Source: JBKPDV01 sp046728075 (GTDB taxonomy: Bacteria > Acidobacteriota > Thermoanaerobaculia > UBA5066 > Gp7-AA6). From it: a DNA stretch of 22,739 nt. Each line of letters begins with the position of its first letter. The first letter of the stretch is position 1. The DNA lies in NCBI GenBank assembly GCA_046728075.1, contig JBKPDV010000072.1, forward strand, positions 1-22,739, written 5' to 3'. Shown one piece after another: positions 7,265-14,409 of this stretch. The notes under the pieces were generated by a model, which was not told the DNA's origin, searched no databases, and saw only the letters and a program-made list of their open reading frames with translations. Position numbers and translations under genes: made by a program.

Positions 7265-9685
7265 TTAGATGTCGAGATTGCGAACATTCAAAGCGTTCTT
7301 GTCGATGAAGTCGCGCCGCGGCTCGACGGCGTCTCCCATCAGGATCGAGAAAATCTCGTCGGCCTCGACCGCATCCTCGACCTTGACTTGAAGCAGCCGA
7401 CGCGTTTCCGGGTTCATCGTGGTCTGCCAGAGCTGCTCGGGGTTCATCTCACCGAGCCCCTTGTAGCGATTGACGGTCAGGCCTTTCTTGGCCGAATCGT
7501 AGATGGCGTCCACGACCGCGCCGAGCGTCACCTGCGACTCCTTGTCGCCGTTGCGGGTCAGAACATAGGGCCCGTCGAGAAAGGAGCCGATCACCTTGGC
7601 CGTCTCGCGGATGCGCCGGAACTCGTAGCTTCCGACGAAGTCGGCGTCGATGCGCACCTCGCGAGCCACGCCATTGACCCGGCGCACGAGCTCGAGCGCC
7701 CAGGCCGAATGCTCTTCGTCCGCCATGACCTCCGCCTTCTCGACATCGAAGGCTCGCGTGGCCTTGGCGAGATCTTCGACTTTCTTCTTGTCGGAAAAGT
7801 CCCCCTTGGAAAACATCCCCCGGTCGAGCAGGGCGCGGATCAATCCCTCGGGCACGCCGCGGAGGGCGAGCTTGGCCACGTGCCCCCGGTACTCTTCCAT
7901 TTTCTCGAGCAGAGCGACGAGCTTGACTCCCGACGCGGAAGCGCCCGACATCTCCGAGGAGAGCGTGCGATCGTCACCGATGCGCGCGAGCAGGAATTTG
8001 GACATGGCCTTCTCGTCCTTCAGGTACGTCTCTTTCTTTCCTTCGGTGACTTTGAAGAGGGGAGGCTGCGCGATGTAGAGATACCCCTTGTCGATCAGAA
8101 CCGCCATGTGCCGAAAAAAGAAGGTCAGGAGCAGCGTTCGGATGTGGGACCCGTCCACGTCCGCGTCGGTCATGATGATGATCTTGTGGTACCGGGTCTT
8201 CTCGGAGTCGAAATCTTCCCCGATGCCGGTCCCGAGCGCCGTGATGAGGGCGCGGATCTCGGCGAATCCGAGCATCTTGTCCAGCCTCGCCTTTTCCACG
8301 TTCAAGATCTTGCCGCGCAGCGGCAGAATCGCCTGTGCCCGCCGGTCGCGCCCCTGTTTGGCCGAGCCGCCGGCCGAATCTCCCTCGACGATGAAGATCT
8401 CGGAGAACGCCGGGTTTTTTTCCTGGCAGTCCGCGAGCTTGCCCGGCAGCGACCCGGAATCCAGGGCCCCCTTGCGCCGCACCAGCTCCCGCGCCTTGCG
8501 GGCCGCCTCGCGGGCGCGCGCGGACTCGACGATCTTTTCGACGATTCGCCGCGCGACTTTGGGGGTTTCTTCCAGGTACGAGCCGAGCTTTTCGTAGACG
8601 ACCTGCTGAACCCAGGTCTTGATTTCCGAGGAGACGAGCTTGTCCTTGGTCTGCGAGGAAAACTTCGGGTCCCGCATCTTGACCGAGACCACGGCCGTCA
8701 GACCCTCGCGGCAATCCTCTCCGGAGAGGCTCGTCTCCTTGAGCGACTTGGTCAGGTTGTTGGAGTCCGCGTATTTCTGTAGCGCGCGCGTCAGCGCCGT
8801 CCGGTAGCCCTCGAGATGCGTCCCCCCGTCCCGGTTGTTGATCGTGTTGGTGAAGGCGAAGACGGTCTCCGCGTAGCCGTCGTTCCACTGGAGCGCCACC
8901 TCGACTCGCTCCTTGTCGGCGTCGCGCCGCGGGTCTCCCGTTCCCTCTCGAACGTCCTGGAAGTAGATGACCTTGTCGTGAATGGGCGTCTTGGTCTTGT
9001 TCAAATGCTCGACGAAGGACTTGATGCCCCCTTCGTACGCGAAGTCGTGCTTCTTCTCCGTGCGTTCGTCGCGAATCGAGATCGCGACGCCGGGGTTTAA
9101 GAACGAGAGCTCGCGCAGCCGTTGAGAGAGGCTGTCGAAGTGGAACTCGGAAACCGTAAAGATCTCCGGGTCGGGCCAGAACGTGACCTTGGTCCCGGTC
9201 TTGCGGGCCGTTCCCACGACCTTGATCGGCGCGACGGGACGCCCTCGCTCGTAGGACTGCTGCCAGACCTTCCCCTCGCGCCGCACCTCGACATCCAGCC
9301 TCTTGGACAGGGCGTTGACGACCGAGACGCCGACCCCGTGCAGGCCGCCCGAGACCTTGTAGGAGTTGTCGTCGAACTTCCCGCCCGAGTGCAGGTCCGT
9401 CATGATGATCTCGAGCGTCTCGCGCTTGTGCTCCTTGTGGAGTCCCACGGGGATGCCGCGGCCGTTGTCTTCGACCGTGACGGAGTTATCGGCGTGAATC
9501 GTGACCGAGACATGGTCGCAGTAGCCGCCCTGCGCCTCATCGATGGAGTTGTCGACCAGCTCGAAGACCATGTGGTGGAGCCCGGAGATGTCGTCGGTAT
9601 CGCCGATGTACATCCCGGGCCGCTTGCGGACGGCCTCCAGGCCCTTCAAGAGCTTGATGGAGTCGGTTGTGTAGGCGGTGCTCAT
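7265..9685 (-). CDS. gyrB: DNA gyrase subunit B
   Basis: GyrB supplies the ATPase and TOPRIM parts of gyrase. With the start at ATG 9685 (MSTAYTTDSIK) the protein is 806 residues and the GHKL residues fall at E. coli numbers: catalytic Glu42, Asn46 (FELVDNS) and Asp73 (EDNGRGIP), with the lid glycines in GGLHGVGV at 113-120. TOPRIM residues are Glu434 (VEGDSAGG) and Asp507/Asp509 (TDADVDG). A roughly 170-residue insertion follows TOPRIM, as in Gram-negative gyrases; Gram-positive GyrB is about 640 residues. The open frame extends upstream into recF, but that extension has no homology. The gap to the recF stop is 17 nt, with no strong Shine-Dalgarno. Order recF-gyrB-gyrA is the common ancestral one. 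Confidence 0.98.
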   Translation of the reverse strand: MSTAYTTDSIKLLKGLEAVRKRPGMYIGDTDDISGLHHMVFELVDNSIDEAQGGYCDHVSVTIHADNSVTVEDNGRGIPVGLHKEHKRETLEIIMTDLHSGGKFDDNSYKVSGGLHGVGVSVVNALSKRLDVEVRREGKVWQQSYERGRPVAPIKVVGTARKTGTKVTFWPDPEIFTVSEFHFDSLSQRLRELSFLNPGVAISIRDERTEKKHDFAYEGGIKSFVEHLNKTKTPIHDKVIYFQDVREGTGDPRRDADKERVEVALQWNDGYAETVFAFTNTINNRDGGTHLEGYRTALTRALQKYADSNNLTKSLKETSLSGEDCREGLTAVVSVKMRDPKFSSQTKDKLVSSEIKTWVQQVVYEKLGSYLEETPKVARRIVEKIVESARAREAARKARELVRRKGALDSGSLPGKLADCQEKNPAFSEIFIVEGDSAGGSAKQGRDRRAQAILPLRGKILNVEKARLDKMLGFAEIRALITALGTGIGEDFDSEKTRYHKIIIMTDADVDGSHIRTLLLTFFFRHMAVLIDKGYLYIAQPPLFKVTEGKKETYLKDEKAMSKFLLARIGDDRTLSSEMSGASASGVKLVALLEKMEEYRGHVAKLALRGVPEGLIRALLDRGMFSKGDFSDKKKVEDLAKATRAFDVEKAEVMADEEHSAWALELVRRVNGVAREVRIDADFVGSYEFRRIRETAKVIGSFLDGPYVLTRNGDKESQVTLGAVVDAIYDSAKKGLTVNRYKGLGEMNPEQLWQTTMNPETRRLLQVKVEDAVEADEIFSILMGDAVEPRRDFIDKNALNVRNLDI

Positions 9686-9702
9686 AGCTCTGGTTTCGAT
9701 CT

Positions 9703-10803
9703 TTAGGCGTTGACGGCCTGCGGCCGGGTGAAGGCCCGGCCGCCGCGGATTTCGAGAATGTGATCGACCCGCCGCGCATACCGGGCCGGCTCCGAGGCGG
9801 TCGTCAGGAGGACCGTCTCGGCATCCGGTAACAACACAAAAAGCGCCTCGATCCATCCCGCCGCGAGGCCCGCGTCGAACTCATCGATGGCAAAGAGGGG
9901 ACGGGCGCCCGTCGCCTGGGCGACCGTCGCCCACTCCGCGAGCTTCACGAGCGCCGTCGTGCGGTGGATCTCTCCCGCCGAGGCCTGGGAGGAGAGGCTT
10001 CGGCCGCCGCGGGACCAGGCGAGGTCGTCCCGATGGGGGCCGGCCAGGGTGTGGCCGCGCCGCCGTTCCAACCGCGCCAGCCGCACCAGGGACGAGCGCA
10101 AAGCGTCCTCCGATTCCTCGCGCGCGACGTAATCGACGCGGATGTCCGCATACTCGGGACCGGAGTCGGCCGCGAGCCGGGCGAAGACCTCGCGCCACTG
10201 GTTGAGCGCGAGCAGCCGGTGCCGGCGCACGGCGCCGCCCGCCGAAATGAGCTCGTCCGTCCAGGCCTCGAGTTCTCCCGCCGCCGGTTCGGAGCCGCGG
10301 CAGCGAGTCAGCAGCGCGTTGCGCTCGGACAGCGCCCGCTCGAAACGCACGAGGTCCTGGCCGGAGAGCGGGCGCGCCGCCAGCGCCAGCCGATCCAGGA
10401 AGCGGCGGCGCAAGGCGGGCGAGCCGACCAAAAGCTCCCGATGTTCCGGCGCGAAAAAGACGGCCGGCGCCGCCGCGGAGGCCTCGCGAAACGAGATCGT
10501 CTTTCCGCCCCGGGAGAACCTCCGCCCTTCGGCAGCCGACCACGCAACGGAGAGCCTCTCGACTGAGCCGCCGTCTTCGCTCCCGAAGACCGCCTCGACC
10601 CGGAAACGGTTTCCGTCCGCGGCCATCTCGGAGAGCCGGGCCGGGCGAAACGACCGCTGGCCGCAAGCAAGGGCGATCGCCTCGATCAGGTTGGTCTTCC
10701 CCTGAGCATTCTCTCCGGCGATCAACGTAGTCCCGGCGCCGAAGAAGACGGGTTCCGGGGTGAGATTACGAAAGCCGAGCGCGGTCAGCGAGGTTAGGCG
10801 CAA
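9703..10803 (-). CDS. recF: RecF, ssDNA-gap repair ATPase
   Basis: RecF is an SMC-like ABC ATPase that loads RecA at single-strand gaps with RecO and RecR. I start it at TTG 10803-10801. This gives MRLTSLTALGFRNL, the normal RecF beginning, a length of 366 residues (family about 360), and an AGGAG four nucleotides upstream; the longer frame reaches into dnaN without homology. Walker A is GENAQGKTN (30-38). The ABC signature and Walker B are divergent: ASAGE in place of the usual SQGQ, and LFAIDEFDAGL in place of LLLDD. Identity is still firm from length, N-terminus and position between dnaN and gyrB. Confidence 0.93.
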   Translation of the reverse strand: MRLTSLTALGFRNLTPEPVFFGAGTTLIAGENAQGKTNLIEAIALACGQRSFRPARLSEMAADGNRFRVEAVFGSEDGGSVERLSVAWSAAEGRRFSRGGKTISFREASAAAPAVFFAPEHRELLVGSPALRRRFLDRLALAARPLSGQDLVRFERALSERNALLTRCRGSEPAAGELEAWTDELISAGGAVRRHRLLALNQWREVFARLAADSGPEYADIRVDYVAREESEDALRSSLVRLARLERRRGHTLAGPHRDDLAWSRGGRSLSSQASAGEIHRTTALVKLAEWATVAQATGARPLFAIDEFDAGLAAGWIEALFVLLPDAETVLLTTASEPARYARRVDHILEIRGGRAFTRPQAVNA

Positions 10804-10807
10804 GTCG

Positions 10808-10812
10808 CTCCT
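10808..10812 (-). promoter_or_regulatory. Shine-Dalgarno AGGAG that sets the recF TTG start
   Basis: AGGAG on the minus strand lies directly after the dnaN stop (10817-10815) and 4 nt before TTG 10803. It makes the TTG the best recF start and implies reinitiation by ribosomes finishing dnaN. Confidence 0.6.
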
Positions 10813-10814
10813 GA

Positions 10815-11927
10815 TCAGAGGCGCATCGGCATCACGACGTACAGGTACCGTGATGCCCCTTCCAGGCCCCCTTCGGGTTGACAAAGACACTGTGTGTTCT
10901 CGTCCTTGAGCTCCAGGCGAATCTTTTCGGTTTCCGCCTCTTCGAGAAAGTCGAGCAGATACTGAGAGTTCAGGCCGATCGAGAGAGGCTCCGCGTCGTA
11001 TTCGACGTCGAGGGTCTCCGTCCCCTCTCCCAGCTCCGGGCTGGCCGAGGCGATGGTGAGGAGATTCTTTTCGAAGGTCAACTTGACTCCGCGGGAGCGC
11101 TCGGAGGAGAAAAGCGCGACGCGCCGGATGGCCGCCTGGCAGGCCGTTCGCGACACCAGAGCCACCCGATCATTGCCTTTGGAGAGGATCTTTTCGTAAT
11201 CGGGAAAGTTGACGTCCAGCAGCCGCGCGATCAGCTGCCGGCTGCCGACGGAAAAAAGCAGGTGATTCTCTGAGTGGCGGATCGAGAGGGTCGCTCCCTC
11301 GGATCCGTCCATCTTCAGAATCTCCGCCAGCGCTTTCTTGGGAATCAGAACGTTGGGGAGGCTTCCCTTTCCGTTCTTGTTGGCGAAGTTCATCAACGCG
11401 AGGCGATGACCATCCGTCGCGACGATCTCGCACTCTTTCCCCTTCTCTTTCAAGAGCGCTCCCATCAACTGGAAGCGGGTCTCCTCTGCGGAAACGGCAT
11501 AGAGAACTTTGCGCGTCACTCGTTTCCAGAGGTCCAGGGGAAAGGTGACCTCACCCTTGCCTTCAACCTTGGGAACCGTCGGAAAGTCTTCGGCGGGCTG
11601 AGCCACGAGGCGGAAGCTCGAACGCTCGCACGTCACCCCGAGGTAATGGTTGTCCATCAGCTTCAAGGCCACGTCCGCTTCGGGTAGGTTCCGGATCAGA
11701 TCGAAGAGCTTGCGCGCCGGCACCGTGACGCTTCCCGGGCGCGAAACGCGAGCCTGAGCCTGTGTCAGCAGGGTCAAATCCAGGTCGGTCGAGGTGAAAT
11801 TCAGGCTCCCGTCCGAGGCTTTGAGCAGGATGTTCGAGAGGATTGGAATCGTGTTCTTGCGCTCGACCACGCCCTGCAAGAGCGTGAGTTCATTCAAGAA
11901 ATCCCCCCTGCGAAGCGTTAATTCCAT
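10815..11927 (-). CDS. dnaN: DNA polymerase III beta sliding clamp
   Basis: DnaN is the ring clamp that tethers polymerase III and many repair factors to DNA. The 370-residue length fits the family (366-380). It starts MELTLRRGDFLNELTLLQGVVERKNTIPILSNILL, ends in the conserved VVMPMRL tail, and its middle contains the expected second-domain segment (FQLMGALLKEK, ATDGHRLA). The start ATG at 11927 has GGAGG about 12 nt upstream, a rather long spacing. It is separated from dnaA by 227 bp and from recF by 11 bp, so dnaN and recF are likely co-transcribed. Confidence 0.98.
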   Translation of the reverse strand: MELTLRRGDFLNELTLLQGVVERKNTIPILSNILLKASDGSLNFTSTDLDLTLLTQAQARVSRPGSVTVPARKLFDLIRNLPEADVALKLMDNHYLGVTCERSSFRLVAQPAEDFPTVPKVEGKGEVTFPLDLWKRVTRKVLYAVSAEETRFQLMGALLKEKGKECEIVATDGHRLALMNFANKNGKGSLPNVLIPKKALAEILKMDGSEGATLSIRHSENHLLFSVGSRQLIARLLDVNFPDYEKILSKGNDRVALVSRTACQAAIRRVALFSSERSRGVKLTFEKNLLTIASASPELGEGTETLDVEYDAEPLSIGLNSQYLLDFLEEAETEKIRLELKDENTQCLCQPEGGLEGASRYLYVVMPMRL

Positions 11928-12154
11928 GGGAGCGAGGCACCTCCGGAAAGAGAAAAAAGTCTATCACATTTAGCGATATTCGTAGGCTTGTGGAGAAACG
12001 CGGAAGAGCGAGAAAAGGCCCGGAAAATCTGATCGAAATGAGGGTCCTCGTCTTCGCGTGAAAGAAGAATATCGGCGACGGCGAACCGCTTCACGGCTCG
12101 TCTGTCGGGCTGCGGAAAGAGACGTGAAGGAAAAAGGAGGCCTTGCCGCGAAAG
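11928..12154. other. dnaA-dnaN intergenic region with an AT-rich tract and one DnaA-box-like site
   Basis: This is one of the few longer gaps without a heptamer array. An AT-rich tract (about 11949-11980) adjoins a DnaA-box-like TTCTCCACA on the minus strand at 11997-11989, one mismatch from TTATCCACA. In many bacteria this gap carries part of the origin or the dnaN promoter, but a single weak box is not enough to claim it. No convincing terminator or promoter was seen in the rest. Confidence 0.35.
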
Positions 12155-13468
12155 CTAGCGATAGGGCTGCACGAAAGACTCGATGACCTTGCGGAAATTC
12201 GGGTCGTCGTCGACCAACCGCTCGATCTTCTCGACGGAGTGCATCACGGTCGAATGGTGCTTGTCGTTGAAGAGTCTTCCGATTTCCGGGTACGACATCC
12301 CCGTCAGCCGCCGGCAGAGATACATCGCGACTTGGCGGGGGAAAGCGATCGGTTTAGCGTTGGATTTGGCCTTCATGTCCGAAACCCTCAGACCATAGTG
12401 CGCGGCCACGGTCTTCAGGAGCTCCGAAGCGACCGGGCGCGATTCCTCCGTGCCGACGATGTCCCTGAGTGTCTCGCGGGCGAGCTCGACGGAGACATCC
12501 CGTCCCGTGAGGCTCGAGAAGGCGAGCACGCGATTCAAGCGGCCTTCGAGCTCTCGAACGTTGGACTTCACAGTGCCGGCGATGTAGAGGGCCACGTCGT
12601 TGGGAATGTCCATCTTCTCGGCGCCCGCCTTCTTGCGGATGATCGCCACTTTCATTTCCAGGTCGGGAGGCTGGATGTCGGCGATCAAGCCCCACTCGAA
12701 GCGGGAGCGCAGCCGCTCTTCCAACGTCGGGATCTCCTTGGGCAGCGCGTCGGAGGTCACAACAATCTGCTTCTGCGCGTCGTGAAGAGCGTTGAACGTG
12801 TAAAAGAACTCCTCCTGCGTCGAGTCCTTGCCGGCGATGAACTGCACGTCGTCCATCAGGAGGACGTCGAGCTCGCGGTAGCGCCGCTTGAACTCATGCA
12901 TCCGCTCGAAGCGCAGGGCGTTGATCAGATCGTTTAAGAACCGCTCGGCGGACAGGTAGAGCACCCGCATCTGAGGCGACCGCCGCAGCACCTCCTGGGC
13001 AATCGCGTGCATCAGGTGTGTCTTTCCCAGACCAACGCCCCCGTACAGGAAAAGCGGGTTATAGGAGCGGGAGGGAGTCTCGGCTACGGCGCGGGCGGCG
13101 GCGTGCGCGAACTGGTTGGAAGAGCCCACGACGAACGTGTCGAATGTGAAGCGGGGGTTCAATACCAGGCCGTGGGAGGCCGGGGGAGCCGGCGCCGGGG
13201 TTTCCGGGGCGGTCTCATCCGCCGTTTCGAAGGAAAACACCAGATCCGGCAGCCCCGCCGCGGCAGCTTCTCGCGAGAGCGCCTCCGCGTGCCGGCGCTC
13301 GATCCAGTCGGCGAAGACCCGATTGGGAACAGTCACGCGCAGCATCGGAGCGGCTCCGGCCACCTGCTCCAAGGAGAGCTGCCGCGTCGGAGCGAACCAG
13401 GTCTTCAGCTCCCTGGAGTCGAGCTTCCCCTCGAGGCTTTTGACGATCGAGGCCCAGAGGTCTGTCAT
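12155..13468 (-). CDS. dnaA: Chromosomal replication initiator DnaA
   Basis: DnaA binds DnaA boxes and melts the origin. The 437-residue protein has domain I (1-80), a short Pro/Ala-rich domain II (about 83-100), the AAA+ domain with Walker A GGVGLGKT (143-150) and Walker B LLMDDVQF (203-210), and the domain IV helix-turn-helix at the C-terminus. The DnaA signature reads FNDKHHSTVMHS rather than the common FGGRDHTTVLHA, so the base-contacting Asp equivalent to E. coli 433 is His and the next contacts are His-Ser. The start ATG at 13468 lies beside three DnaA boxes, which suggests autoregulation. It is divergent from rpmH, the ancestral arrangement. Confidence 0.98.
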   Translation of the reverse strand: MTDLWASIVKSLEGKLDSRELKTWFAPTRQLSLEQVAGAAPMLRVTVPNRVFADWIERRHAEALSREAAAAGLPDLVFSFETADETAPETPAPAPPASHGLVLNPRFTFDTFVVGSSNQFAHAAARAVAETPSRSYNPLFLYGGVGLGKTHLMHAIAQEVLRRSPQMRVLYLSAERFLNDLINALRFERMHEFKRRYRELDVLLMDDVQFIAGKDSTQEEFFYTFNALHDAQKQIVVTSDALPKEIPTLEERLRSRFEWGLIADIQPPDLEMKVAIIRKKAGAEKMDIPNDVALYIAGTVKSNVRELEGRLNRVLAFSSLTGRDVSVELARETLRDIVGTEESRPVASELLKTVAAHYGLRVSDMKAKSNAKPIAFPRQVAMYLCRRLTGMSYPEIGRLFNDKHHSTVMHSVEKIERLVDDDPNFRKVIESFVQPYR

Positions 13469-13480
13469 CGAAACACCCGC

Positions 13481-13512
13481 TTTTCCACAGCCTTTTCCAC
13501 ACCTGTGGAAAG
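13481..13512. promoter_or_regulatory. Cluster of three DnaA boxes upstream of dnaA
   Basis: TTTTCCACA occurs at 13481-13489 and again at 13493-13501. An inverted box CTTTCCACA is read on the minus strand at 13512-13504. The first two differ from TTATCCACA at one position and are 12 bp apart. They lie 13-44 bp before the dnaA start codon, consistent with origin function or dnaA autorepression. Confidence 0.7.
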
Positions 13513-13534
13513 CTCTTGCGGCTTGGGGGCGGGG

Positions 13535-13540
13535 AGTATA
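13535..13540 (-). promoter_or_regulatory. Possible dnaA -10 element
   Basis: TATACT on the minus strand lies about 67 nt before the dnaA ATG and upstream of the DnaA boxes. No good -35 is found at 16-18 bp, where the heptamer array begins, so this is weak. Confidence 0.25.
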
Positions 13541-13556
13541 ACGCCACGGCAGGGGA

Positions 13557-13621
13557 AAGGCGAAAGGCGAAAGGCGAAGGAAGCTGAAGATGCCATTCGC
13601 CCTACGCCCTTCGCCGTTCGC
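13557..13621. repeat. Inverted pair of 7-bp tandem arrays, dnaA-rpmH gap
   Basis: The left arm at 13557-13577 is three perfect AAGGCGA units, followed by AGG. The right arm at 13594-13621 is four heptamers of type CNTWCGC (CATTCGC, CCTACGC, CCTTCGC, CGTTCGC). Read out of phase, CCTTCGC is the exact reverse complement of GCGAAGG in the left arm. The spacer is 16 nt. It sits between the dnaA boxes and the rpmH promoter. Confidence 0.85.
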
Positions 13622-13635
13622 TCAGTCAGATCGCC

Positions 13636-13664
13636 TTGACTTCTGGGGGAGAGCCACCTAGCAT
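13636..13664 (+). promoter_or_regulatory. Sigma-70-type promoter of rpmH
   Basis: TTGACT (13636-13641) and TAGCAT (13659-13664) are separated by 17 bp. Initiation about 7 nt downstream would leave a leader of roughly 5 nt before the rpmH ATG at 13676, with no Shine-Dalgarno. Confidence 0.55.
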
Positions 13665-13675
13665 GCCCGTTCCTT

Positions 13676-13810
13676 ATGAAGCGGACCTATCAGCCCAACA
13701 ACCGCCGCCGCAAACGCACCCATGGCTTTCTCGTGCGCATGCGGACGCGATCGGGGCGCGCCGTGATTTCCGCGCGTCGCCGCAAGGGGCGTAAAAGACT
13801 GACGGTGTGA
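13676..13810 (+). CDS. rpmH: Ribosomal protein bL34
   Basis: This is a 44-residue basic protein of the 50S subunit beginning MKRTYQPNNRRRKRTHGF and ending RRRKGRKRLTV, the standard bL34 sequence and length. It sits just right of the divergent dnaA gene, the usual place. It is the first gene of the long rightward operon. Its stop TGA overlaps the rnpA GTG start as GTGA, so rnpA translation is probably coupled to it. No ribosome-binding sequence is visible upstream of the ATG. Confidence 0.97.
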   Translation: MKRTYQPNNRRRKRTHGFLVRMRTRSGRAVISARRRKGRKRLTV

Positions 13811-14187
13811 CCTCGGGCCGGGTCGCTGGGGAGAGTTTTTCCCGCGACGACCGCCTTCGAAAGCGAAGGGAATTCGAAGAGTGCTACGCCTCGGGCGTCC
13901 GCGTGTCGGGACGCTTTCTCCAGCTTTTCGTCAATTGGAAGAGCGCGCCGGGCGGCGCGCGGCTGGGCATTTCGATTCCCCGGCGCGCGGGCAAGGCCGT
14001 GATCCGCAACCGGTTACGAAGACGTATCCGAGAGATCTTTCGCCGCAACCGGGCCCTTCTCGGGGCGGCGGCGTTGGATCTGGTGATTCAGTGCCGGCCT
14101 CAGGCGGCGAGCGCCTCGTTCCCCCAATTGCTGGAGGACTACTCCGACAGCGTCGCCCGAGCCCGCAAACGGCGAGCCAGGCCGTGA
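13807..14187 (+). CDS. rnpA: Ribonuclease P protein component
   Basis: RnpA is the protein cofactor of RNase P, which matures tRNA 5' ends. The 126-residue protein has the family's central basic motif (RAGKAVIRNRLRRRIRE, about residues 57-73), including the RNR signature, and the N-terminal FSRDDRLRKRREF that resembles the usual 'F..RL....EF' opening. I use GTG 13807 because it overlaps the rpmH stop by 4 nt; residues 1-12 are poorly conserved, so a slightly later start cannot be excluded. It is followed by yidD with another GTGA overlap. Confidence 0.94.
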   Translation: MTSGRVAGESFSRDDRLRKRREFEECYASGVRVSGRFLQLFVNWKSAPGGARLGISIPRRAGKAVIRNRLRRRIREIFRRNRALLGAAALDLVIQCRPQAASASFPQLLEDYSDSVARARKRRARP

Positions 14188-14402
14188 GCCCGGCCGCCCG
14201 AGCGGTCGTGCGGTTGCTGGATATCTACAAGCGCTGGATCTCGCCGCTCTTGCCGCGGGCCTGTCGCTACGAGCCAACCTGCTCCGTCTATGCCCGGGAA
14301 GCGGTCGAGCGCTACGGCTTCGCCCGAGGAGCCAGGCTCGCTTGCGCCCGGCTGCTGCGCTGCCACCCCTTCCGTCCAGGCGGAGTCGATCCAGTCCCTT
14401 AA
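14184..14402 (+). CDS. yidD: YidD, membrane protein insertion efficiency factor
   Basis: YidD is a small inner-membrane-associated protein that assists YidC. The 72-residue protein from GTG 14184 carries the hallmark segments: YKRWISPLLPRACRYEPTCSVYA, a helix around AVERYG, and RCHPFRPGGVDPVP at the end. It keeps the three conserved cysteines (in RACRY, PTCS and LRCHP). The start overlaps the rnpA stop as GTGA. It ends 7 nt before yidC. A longer open frame extends upstream inside rnpA, but that part has no YidD homology. Confidence 0.95.
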   Translation: MSPAARAVVRLLDIYKRWISPLLPRACRYEPTCSVYAREAVERYGFARGARLACARLLRCHPFRPGGVDPVP

Positions 14403-14409
14403 ATAACTG

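Larger units (their letters stand above)
13469..13675. other. Candidate origin region between divergent dnaA and rpmH
   Basis: This 207-bp segment is the only strand switch in the window. It holds three clustered DnaA boxes, a heptamer inverted array and the rpmH promoter. All genes on either side point away from it, as expected if forks start here. I cannot identify a clear AT-rich unwinding element, so the origin could be bipartite with the dnaA-dnaN gap. Confidence 0.45.

Noticed and set aside
6074..8782. A 902-codon open frame on the plus strand across gyrA and gyrB
   Set aside because: It is the antisense shadow of two certain genes in GC-rich DNA and has no recognisable domain; codon structure belongs to gyrA/gyrB.
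9686..9856. Extended N-terminus of GyrB reaching into recF
   Set aside because: The extra 57 residues have no GyrB homology, and with ATG 9685 the catalytic residues fall at canonical numbers.
10021..10700. Loss of RecF function because of the unusual signature and Walker B
   Set aside because: Walker A, acidic Walker B residues, length and gene position are intact; the deviation looks like lineage divergence.
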